Assembly (NCBI GenBank): GCA_029204225.1
Contig: CM055101.1
Location: forward strand, 2,782,528 to 2,846,527
Length of the DNA stretch: 64,000 nt
Source of the DNA: Diphasiastrum complanatum
Taxonomy: Eukaryota; Streptophyta; Lycopodiopsida; Lycopodiales; Lycopodiaceae
Direction of reading: 5' to 3'
The notes under the pieces were generated by a model. That model was given only the letters and a program-made list of their open reading frames with translations, was not told the DNA's origin and did not search any database. Shown here one piece after another: positions 31,960 to 42,900 of this stretch (position 1 is its first letter; the number at the start of each line of letters is the position of its first letter). The position numbers and the translations under genes were made by a program.

Positions 31960-33285
31960 AAGATTGACTAGTGATCATTCCTCATGTACCTTGAACTTTT
32001 CTTTTTCAACCACAGTAGATTTATGGTCCTTTTGTAGAAAATGTGCTTGCCTTGATGGACCCTCATTACCAGGCTCGGGGATTCTCTGGTTAATTGGTCC
32101 TGATATGTTTTGTTGTTGCTTCAAGAAGTTTACATCTGTAGCTAAAGTTGAGATGTTTTCTATCATCACATCCATATACCCTTTTAGCATAGTCTTCACA
32201 TCGTCAATTCCAATATTAGATCTTGTGCTTTCGTATCCTTGTTCTACGTGCATGTTTCTAGTGACTGGTGCAACTTGCCTTTGGTTTAGTGCGTCACTCT
32301 GGTAGTTCATCGAGATGGCTCTATTTTGTGGTGCGTGTTGTGCTATCGGTAGTGCGGGTGGTATGTGTGGTCCGTATTAACCATGTCCTGTATTCGGGGG
32401 TGTTTCTCATATATCACTTCCAAGGTTTAGGCTGTTTACTGCATGAGATATTTTTTATGCTTGAGCCATCGTTATCTGTGTTTCTTTGGCTATTATTGCT
32501 TTTTCTACAGCTTCAGTCTAGAGTTTGGGGATTAGTATGTCTCACTATCAGCTGCAGGTCACTTTTCAATCCTCGTAGAAAAAAATGTCAGTAGGAGTTC
32601 TGGGGAAAGAGCTACCTTGACTCCTACATGGCGAGATAACTCGGTTAATCGTCGCAAATACTATCTTACACGCTCTCCCTCCCCCTGCTCAATGGAGATT
32701 AACGTGAATAACAAGCCATCAGCTGTTCGATGAGGGACAAACACTACTAAGAACATCCTATGAAAGACATCGATATCTGCAATGGATTCTTTGGGGAGGC
32801 TATAATACCATTTCCTAGCTGTTTCGGTCAAGGTGATCGCAAAATACATCATCAGATGACATGGGTCCGAGATCCTATTTATATGACAAGCTGTCCAAAA
32901 GGCGTTTATATGATCTTCAACCCCTTCATATGGTGCCCCATGGTATTCAGGAGTCATACCTCTAAATTTAGGCAATGGTTCTAAATTGACGGGTATAACT
33001 ATAGGTTCTGTCACTCTTGTTGCCATGATTTTTGGGTGGATAATCTCGTTTGTAGCTACTGGTTTGCTGTTGCTGGATACACAGAAGTTGGTCTGATTCA
33101 GATTTCACTCCTTCTTCCAGTACGACTTCTTCTATCAAGTTTGGTATTCTAGATCTCAAAGGATATTTTGTAGAGGGTGATCCTATTTTCCCACGGGGTT
33201 GCTGCCTGGGACCTATGTTTACTCGATGTTTTGTTTTTTTCGGTGAAGTTGTGGGATCAACGCTTGGTACCCACATTCTAGCCAT
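31960..33285 (-). pseudogene. Ty3/gypsy gag remnant
   Basis: Reading leftwards from an ATG at 33285, the frame MARMWVPSVDPT is followed by a basic region. Then comes the capsid-type block LPKFRGMTPEYHGAP, DHINAFWTAC, TARKWYYSLPKES and FHRMFLVVFVPHR (about 32980-32710), typical of plant Ty3 Gag. A charged, glutamine-rich tail ends at about 31975. Frame changes break it up. Protease and pol are missing and an LTR follows directly, so this is an internally deleted or non-autonomous element. Confidence 0.75.
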
Positions 33286-36109
33286 AATGTTTAGCTTGAT
33301 TCCATCATATTTCATTGACTCTCTACCTTGCTTATGAACATTTTGTCTATATCTAATAGTAAAGTAACATTTTGCAAAAAGAAAAAATTGAGTTGATTTC
33401 AAAAAATTGGATGTAATAATTCATAAGAATCATCGCCTCCCTAATGGCCATTGATTTCCCCATATTGTATGAACCATTTGGCCTATTTGGAGTTTTTGTA
33501 CCAGAAAGTCTTCATTGATCAAGATCAATGTTCATCAATCAAAGAGAAAATTTTAAGTTTAAACGAGACTTGATATGGATATTGAGTATGAAGTAACATG
33601 TGTTGAGCCCAAACTTATCATAGTCTAGATTATATCATGATGTTCTACACATATGTGAGCATGTGCCCTTTTATAATAAAAGGGCCACCTTCAAGATTAG
33701 AAAAATTGCTCAAAAACATGTTGATGTGTCACATCATCAAACACCCAACATTGTAGAAATAGAGCCTGCTAAATTTAACGGAAACTATGTACCAATTGAA
33801 TGTTTAAAGTCAATGGAATCTGAATTACGGTTCACTTGAATTCCAATGCCTTATCCATTGTGCACTTTGTTTTGCAGAAACCAATCCATGCAAACTATTG
33901 CAATATGTGATATGAAAGGTGAAGATGTTCAAGCACAAGTGCTATTTTGGGAGTTGTTGAATCACATTATGCTTGATCATTTGTGTGATCCAGACACATT
34001 TCATTTGAGAGCAGGAACTTGAACTGCATACAGAAGCATTCAATGGCTAGTGTGTATGCCCATACCAAAATTTTATGGTACCTTTCGAATCACCTTTTCG
34101 AACCGTGTTTGAATCGAAAAAGAATCAGCAAAAACATGGTTCAAATCATTTTTTTTTTAGTTCTTTTTTAAGGGGCTTTTTTTGGATTCGAACCAAACAA
34201 GCGGTTCGAACCAGGCTAATTTGAACGGGAGATATTGCGGTTCGATGAACGAACCAATGTTCAACACAACTTTAGTATGCACTAGCTAATGAATGACAAT
34301 ATAAAGTGCTTATTATACATTTGAATTTAATATATGGATTTTTTTGGCATGTGATTAAGCAACTAGTGGATGTTATATACAACCTCAATACCACTTACAG
34401 ACCTAAGCTCCTTAGATGTCATGACACAACGGTCGAGATTCAAGGTTGCACCTTTCCACTGGCAATCAACAACCATGATCATGATATCAACACTTCAATT
34501 CACTTGAAAAGTATTGTACATGTCTTTTTTAAGCTTGCAAAAGAGGAGGAGACCATATATGACCTTGGTTTTAAGATGACTTTATGCCATGATATGCTAA
34601 TCACTTTTGCTCCACATATGAGAATTTGAGAAAACATGGAAAGTGTGCATTGTGTAGGTCCTAATCTATGCAAATGACATCCACTTGCAAGATGAAGACT
34701 GTCAATATTACATCCCACATATATTTCTAAGAATCTGTCATAGCAATTCTCCTTGAGTAAACTTTGCTAGCTTAGTGGTGGGTGATGCTATTGAATATTG
34801 GAATGGAATGGGAAAGGTAAAATAACACTTAGACCTTCTAGCAATTGGACCAAAAAGGTCCACTTCTTTTTCATGGTGACTTGCGTAGAATAGCTGCCAA
34901 GTATGTCAGGGAGCCATATCATATTTGACATGTGGGGATTGGTCGGAGGATATGAAAGTCAAATACATATAAGAAGCACAATCATTTTCAAGGTTATTAG
35001 ACAATAACACAGCATACGAGATTAATGTCAAAGAGTTTTTAATAAACCACAGCCTAAATCATTATGCCACGAAGTTACATGAAAATGTGCAAAACTTGAC
35101 AACAGGAAGCCACTTCAACTCTTACCTATGCAGGTAAACCCTTTGACCTAGCTAAAGTATATATCAAGACTTGAAAGTAAATCGTTAAGACACACCACAT
35201 TGGGAAGTCATGAAGTTTTACCCTTTATGAAATCAAGCTTCTTTGGGCTGTCCATAAAGCCCACAAGAGACTCACACGACAAAAGTGCCAAGATAAGCTG
35301 GATGCCTTACATCAAAGTTGATTACCTATTTGAAGGCATTCAATACCAAAAAGTGGAGCTTGAAATTCACATATTTCCATAATTGTGACCAATGTGGGAT
35401 GTGACAATGTATTGTTTCTTGCTCAACATGACAAAATAGACGGCTGAGTAGGTAAGGCCCTTGCGTGCTAAGGGGATGGAAGTGGGAGAGCAAGAGAATA
35501 GAAAAAATCTAACATTGCAATGGGGATATTCACAATCGTAGCAACCCTCTTCCTCAAAAGTCCTAACAAGAATAGATGGTAACCCCTTTTTGTAGAAGAA
35601 TGTGCTCTGAACTTCACATTGTAGGCAGTAGACAAAAAGGCGAATTCAGCTCTTTAAATTAGTCCAATTCCAAGGTTCAGGAGGGCCAATTGACATCATG
35701 TGAAATAGGTTGAGCTTAATAGTGTTAGAGATTTGGAACATGAATGTGGCTCGGTGGAGGCACAAGATTGTCTATTTAGTGGCCAGGGGTTTAGGGTTTA
35801 GGGTCTATGTCCTCTGTTAATAGACATGTATGTGCCCTTTGTTGAAAGATCAAATTCACAATCTTCAATTTTGTATTAAAGCCGACCTGGCTAAGCTAAA
35901 ATGACTCCAGCCACTTAGCACACATGCACTTGATCAACTATTAGAAAAATCATTGTGCACTATAATACAAAGAGATTTGCTTGCAAAAATTAGCCCCAAA
36001 ATCGTCCACCTAAATTGGGAAGAGTGATAACAAAATTAAGACTATAACTATGGTAAGTGTCAAAAGGTTATAAATATGCTAGTAGCTACGATTTAACACG
36101 TTTTGAAAG
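33286..36109. other. No gene recognised between gag remnant and ALDH
   Basis: A plus-strand frame at 34306-34629 (107 codons) has no similarity I recognise. At 34060-34265 several copies of GGTTCGAA-type palindromes occur. TTTAGGGTTTAGGG at about 35790-35803 is two units of the plant telomere repeat. Otherwise nothing can be supported. Confidence 0.4.
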
Positions 36110-39100
36110 TCAAAGCCAAGGGGAGTCATAAAGAGGGGTCACCACAGCCTTAACTTGCAGATAGTTTTGCAACACATATTCTCCATTCTCTCGTCCGATG
36201 CCACTCATTTTATAACCTCCAAACGGCAAGCTTGGATCAACAATGTGATAACAATTTATCCATATTATACCAGCTCGAATTGACCTTGAAAATCGATTTG
36301 CAAGATCAATATTCTTGGTCACAATGCCAGCAGCCAAACCATAATTTGTATTATTTGCTCGTTGAATAATCTCCTCTACAGATCTGACAAACATGACAAA
36401 CTCTAATATCAGAATGTTTATTTTGTTCTCACTACAAAAGGAGTGCATAGGTATTCGCATGGAAACAAGCTGAATAGGTCTAAGTGTTCCTGGATATTTC
36501 TAAGGAATAACTTCAGCAAAAGACTTACTTGAACTTAAAAACAGACATAACAGGCCCGAATATCTCCTCCTTGGCAATCTTCATGTTATCCTGTCACAAT
36601 TAAAGTTAACACAAGATATTTATGGTTGCAGTTGTGGTTAAAATTTCATAGCTCTTAGTAAAGTGTCTTGAAAACTATGCAGTCTAAGCACCGCACAGAT
36701 TCTGGTTTAGGATTAAAAAATAAGATCTTAAGGCGAATGGTCAGTTTTAGGTTTGGGGTAGAATATCAAAATGAGCACCTGAACATCAGCGAATATTGTA
36801 GGCTCAACATAATAGCCCTTACTTCCGATTTGGTTTCCACCAATGACAAGATTTGCCCCTTCCTCTTTTCCTGACTCTATGTAGCCCATCACTGTCTTAA
36901 GCTGTAATTGGTCAACCTGAGCAAAAAATCACCAGGTCTTTGAAAGTATTAAAGATGTGAACGACCCACACTGCTGTCATAAAGAAAATAACGAGTTTCA
37001 TTAGAACTTTTAACACCCCCATGGCAGGGACTTTGAAGAATAGCTTACCAGGGGGCCATGTTCCACTCCCCCTTTAAAGGGATCACCAATGACTCGCTGT
37101 TTTGCAAGCTCAATCGACTTTTTGAGGAAGGCATCATAAATACCTTCCTGTACAAAGATACGACTCCCAGCGCAACAAACTTGTCCCTGCACCCACAAAT
37201 ACACTTTTTTGTATTTTTGGACACTAATGATTGCACTCGCATCAATATATACAATATATACATTGTACATCAAGATACAACCACACAGATAGCCATTGCC
37301 CACAATATGGAGCACAAAGACCTCAAGTTTTCAGCCCCATGGGTTCCAAAGTGTCCCCTGTGTGTGCAGACCAGGATTCAAGCTTGCTAGTTCTCCGTTG
37401 TAAAGGGGACACAGATAAGCATGTTTCAAACCAATAGAAGTAACTTCCTTTTGCTCTTCATACTATGAAAATGCATTGCTTAAATCCCAAAATTCATAAA
37501 TTAACCTGCATAACCCTACTCTGCATAACCATGATATCAAACCAAAGAAGTATTTTATTGTGTTGTCTCTGATAATGTGCAAATTCAACAAAGAACATGC
37601 TAATTGCTGAAGTGCAAAAACCTGATTGAAAAATATAGCCATATAGGAAAGTTGCACTGCCAAATCAAGGTCAGCATCGTCAAGAATGATCAGTGGTGAC
37701 TTCCCACCAAGCTCCAGTGTGACAGGCTTCAGATTGCTATTGGCAGCTGCAATCATTATCTTCCTTCCAACCTCAGTTGAACCTGTGAACGAAACCTGGT
37801 AATTTTTACAAAAGCATGCAGCCATTAATAACCAAAATTGTGATTGATCATTTTAAATCTGTGCCGCATATTCACAAAAAACATTGTCTTTGCACTTAGT
37901 GTGTAAGAATTTTGGATTAAGAATTTAGGCTAACCTTGTCGATGCCAATGTGACTAGCTATAGCAGCTCCAGCTGTGGGACCAAAACCAGGAAGCACATT
38001 CAGCACACCAGGAGGCAGACCTACCTGCAAATCTCAGAGCTCACAAGTTGGTTCTAGATAATGGCCTTGCAGTACACGTAAATCTGTCATCTTAGTAGCA
38101 TATGCACAAGACAAAAAAGTTTGAAAAGATTTCCTGGATGCTGACTGACCTCTGTTGCCAGATGGGCAGCATATAGTGCGGTCAGAGGGGTCTGTTCTGC
38201 TGGTTTCAAAATCACAGTGTTCCCGCAAGCAAGGGCAGGGCTCACCTTCGTGGCAAACATCACTAAAGGAAAGTTCCATGGTATTATTTGCCCAACAACA
38301 CCAATAGGCTCATGAAGTGTATAACCTTGATAACTGCCATCCATTTTGACTGACCTTCCACTTATTTTATCAGCATACCCTGCAATTACTCAAATCCAAT
38401 GTAAGAGCTAAATTCTATCACCAACCCACAGTATGCACACTTGTGCCTCTTAGTGTCCATGTCCTACTTGTATTAGCGATACTAATTACTCTAGCTTCTA
38501 TGATTTGTACATGTTCAACTTGTACGGCTATTCCATATACCACATGTCTCAACGTATTCCTACATGTTATCTCCCTTTCCCTCTAGTTGAGAGGTGGATT
38601 GCTTTTGATAAGCGAGTCATTGACACAGTTGAAAGGCAACGGGCTCCTAATGTTAGAGTTGCTAAGTGATAGAGATGTGTAGCTCAGAGACTTGCAATTG
38701 CGGAACATAGACAACTTGAGGATTAGAGATGAAGGCTTAGATAGAGACAAGATGAAAAAATCGAAGTTGAGAGACAGAAACAAAATGAAAGATAGGAATG
38801 GCTTGAGGATCAACAACAAAGATTAATGATACTATGGCAGAGCTATACACGAGGGAAAAACCCAAAACCAATATTATTTAGAAACAACCACTAGTTTATT
38901 TAGCCAATCAGCCCTATGACGTACATGAAAATTCAAAGTAATCACACCCTATTCTAATTTAGGTACAGCACTACGGACATATCCACGCATTGTTGAGACA
39001 CAATCAGTATTTTTTGGTTCCTACAGTTCAAGAAAAGGCCCATGTTCCTTTGATGGTTCTAATATACGAATTCATCCCACTCATTTTGCAACATCTTCTC

Positions 39101-39697
39101 ATCAGTATGATAACTCTAGTTCACAGTTGCAGCGAATCACGATCCCAGCGAATAGCGATTTGCTGGAGAGAATCGCTGAAAATTGGTTCTGAACATTTTG
39201 CAGCAGATTCTGAAAATCGATTTGCTGCAAGGCAATCTTGTCCTGCTCGATTCTCTGTGCTCATCTTCTTGCAGCTATCATGCACAGTGATATCTGAGGG
39301 CAATCTCACCTATTTTGATTTTCAGAATGTAGGCAAGTCCATATATCCTTATATCAGACACCTGAAATCAGGGCTCAGACACAAAATCATCTGTCACAAA
39401 CCTGGAACAGAATTTCTAGGAAGCAAAATCAGAAGACGATGCTATCAAAGTCGTGTTTGTCTTCTACACCCCTTGCCTTCCGCGCTCAGTTTTCAACCCT
39501 AAACCACCAAAATCCAAAAACAAAAAGCGATTCTCTAAACACTGCGAATTGCGGTTCTTTTCTGCAACTGTGCTCTAGTTAGATGTGTTCTTGACACATG
39601 ATTTTGACTACCATGGATCATTTTTTATGGAGGATGTACTTTCATGACGGTTTAATAGGCAACAATAAACAGAGACACCCACACAAAGAGAGATTGG

Positions 39698-39743
<46 letters not shown>

Positions 39744-39941
39744 CTGCAAAAATGCGCATGATTCTAACAGCTCCTGCAACATCCAGTTGTCTTGCATACT
39801 GTACTGGTTTTCCATTATCTAGTGTCTCAAGCGCTGCAAGTTCATCTGCATGCTGCTCAAGAATATCCGCATATTTGAAGAGAATTCGCCCTCTTTCCTG
39901 CAAGTCTCAAGACATGTCCATAAACATTGTTACATAAACTC

Positions 39942-39994
<53 letters not shown>

Positions 39995-42900
39995 GATAGT
40001 ACCTTGCTATTACCCATTGCATTAAGTTTGCATACATGGTGGCTGCAAGACACAGTGCCCGTAATTTTGAAAGGTCCTCTAACTTTACCTTTTTTAGGCT
40101 CCTGTTGTTAGGGACCCAACTCCCTTGGGTCCCAGGCCCGTTGACTTGACCAATGACTCGTGGACATGTGTTGTTGCCACATGTCATGATCTAGGATGTG
40201 TGCTAGGCCAAGGAGAGGAGGTCTCATTAACCATTCATTCTATCTACTTAGGGGAAGGTGGATGGTGAGCGCTTGTGCACAGCCAGGATGACTGCTAGCC
40301 TGAGGTGGGAGATGGCTGAGAGCCTTGGCAGTGGTATAAGACTTGCTTAGATCCGACCGAAGAAGATATCGGTCCTCCACAAATCTCTAAGAAAAAGGTA
40401 TAGTTCGGATTGGATCTCATAAAAGCTTAACTAATTAACCTCTCCGATCCACGGTTCAAGAAATCTACGACGCAATTTAAATTTTAAAGTACCTTTCTGA
40501 TATTTAATATCAGGCTGAAATTCTTGGAGTAGCTTTGACCATCATCAAGTCAACCTCTTCACACATGCAATTGGCCTAGCGCTGTAAATGGATAAAGTTG
40601 GGCGCTGGGATAGGGCGACCCTGATTGCAGCTGGCTGTGGAGCGCCGTGAATCATCCAGGGAGCTGGATCGAATTTTATCGGATAGCCATAGCTGAAAAC
40701 AGCCAAAAAGCAAGGTGAAAGCAAAGAGAGAGAGGGGGAGGAGGTCGCGGGACCTCGCGCGCGCCCAACCGGAAGGGGGCTGTAACGTTCCGAAGGAGCT
40801 GGCGGTCGGTGGAGAACGGTTCGGTGCACAAATGGAGTGAGCATCGTCGGATAAGGCTCTATGTGGATCAATGGTGGAGATCAACTCGATGTGGACCATC
40901 GGATCTAGGAGAGCCATGGGATTCATTTGACGTGGACCCATGAAGTTTTGAAGGGAAGAAATTGGCTTCTTTTCATTAAAATTTTTCAAAATGATGTGCT
41001 TGAAGGGGCCCGACCAAGCTCAAGGGACACTTGGAGCGGCATCTCAAGGTGAGAATAGACAATGGCATTGTCAGATTCGGTGGTTACGGTTACTTCACAT
41101 GCTTTTGCAAAGGCGAAATGTCACAATTGGGGAGACATTTATACTAGCTTGTTATTGGCGACAATGCAATGATGGCGGTCACAAGGTGAAGGATGTCAAT
41201 GATAAGGTCAGCTGGATGAGCCAAAGAGACAAGTAAGGAAGCAAATCTAGTAGCTTGACTACAGTTCATGAAGGGGCCAAGATGCAGAGTGGGTAGTCTC
41301 TATGATCTACTGGAGGCATATTGTTGCAGTGGCATGGACTTCATGGTGTGCATGAGATGTGTGCATGGTCGGCAATGCAGCAGGGGTCAATACTTGGATT
41401 GACATTGATGGAGTGTTATCTACCATCAGGAGCATTGGTAAGCCATCTCTTTGAGGCTTTTATGCATTGGCTGTATTTGCGGATATGTAGGCTTGGCATT
41501 GGATGCTTGAACCTGGATGGTTTGTCGTCTTTTGGAGTGAGATCAAGGAAGCCTAGTCGAAGTCATGTGAAGCCATTTTATCTCAGTAAGATCAGGGTTG
41601 ATGAGACATAACTCTCAAGATCTATGAGAGCAGATTCATAGATCATGTTACAGGATGTAACAGGAAGCAGCAAGCAGGATACGTGTGGTGCTATGGAACT
41701 TAGTAATCCATGATCAAAAAGCCTTGATGGTGAGTTGGATGCTATGGTAAGAGATACCACTTCACTTATAGGTCAAAGCTTGTTTTGTGAAGAGTCCAAG
41801 TTTATATATGATCCATATTCTTTGTGAATGCTTGTCAAAGCGTGTAACCTACATGAGAAAGCTCATCAGATGTAGGGGATTCATCAGAGTATTTGGAAGA
41901 CATGTATGCTTGGTGCATGAAGGATGAATGGTAGCTTGGCAAGGCAAGACAAAGTGGAATGGATGGTTTTGGATGGGACACTTGGACAGAGATGTATCTC
42001 TGGGAGGTACATGGTGCATCCGAGGACATCTTAGGGCGGATGCATGGAGCTTTGGATGCATGGTTGTTGTAGTAGTGGATCTACCTATGGCAAAGGTGAA
42101 TGGTATAGGAGGATATCTTCTTCAGCAAGCAGTGATCATCAGTTGATATGTTTATCATTTGTGTTGGTTGCATGAATGTGATTGCTTGCATGTGACTTTG
42201 TCATGAGAGTCTTTTGTGACTAGACGTAGATCTGAGTTGGAGTTATGCATTTGCTATTGAGAAGAAAAACAAAGTGTACCCATTTGATGCTCAATGACTT
42301 GTTGACATGTCTACTAGCTGATTTTCTGGTGAGGGTATAATCTTAGTGGCAGTAAGATTTCCTCAAGTTGAGCCATAGTTGCTCATTGTTATCAGTGTTA
42401 CGAGTTTGTCTTGTAAGCGTCTGATAGGATGTCAGCCTAGTAAGATGGAGGATGATAATCTCATGGTGGCAGTGAGGTTTCCTTGATGTGAGTCTTGTGT
42501 CTCACGTGGTCCGCTTGTGTTTCAAGTTGGATGGTGAACAAGTCAAGTTCAGAGTGTGGCAGACTCTTGTTGAGAGCATGATACATGGTTGATACTGTGA
42601 GTCAAGTGCTTTGACTGTGTACTTGAGTGTGAGTCGAGTACAGGTAGCAAGAAAATTGCATATGATCTATACGAACACTCCAAGACATGGCTACCCATTT
42701 TTAATCTGATACTCTTATCACATTTGAGCTTAGATTTGATCTGATTTATTTATGCCAGCTTCAAATGTGATACTGTAATAAGTGTACAGTTAGTTTGATA
42801 CTTAAAGCACACTTGAGCTTAAGAAAGGGAGTTAGAATTAGTAAGCTCAACTGTGATTGGACTGTTAGTGTAGTTAACAGTTGTTATGTACTGATTCATT

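Noticed and set aside
31868-32594. Hydrophobic plus-strand frames of 145 and 108 codons that could suggest a membrane protein
   Set aside because: They lie opposite the Ty3 gag remnant; T-rich antisense of coding DNA commonly gives hydrophobic frames.
34180-34230. Possible tRNA gene because of GGTTCGAACC
   Set aside because: No acceptor, anticodon or D-arm pairing could be placed around it.
39661-39991. Possible CRISPR-like or satellite array
   Set aside because: The repeats are dinucleotide microsatellites flanking an exon, with no spacer structure.
40545-40989. Minus-strand frames of 108 and 137 codons in ALDH intron 2
   Set aside because: Two overlapping frames over GC-rich repeat DNA with no recognisable domain; they lie inside LTR-like sequence.
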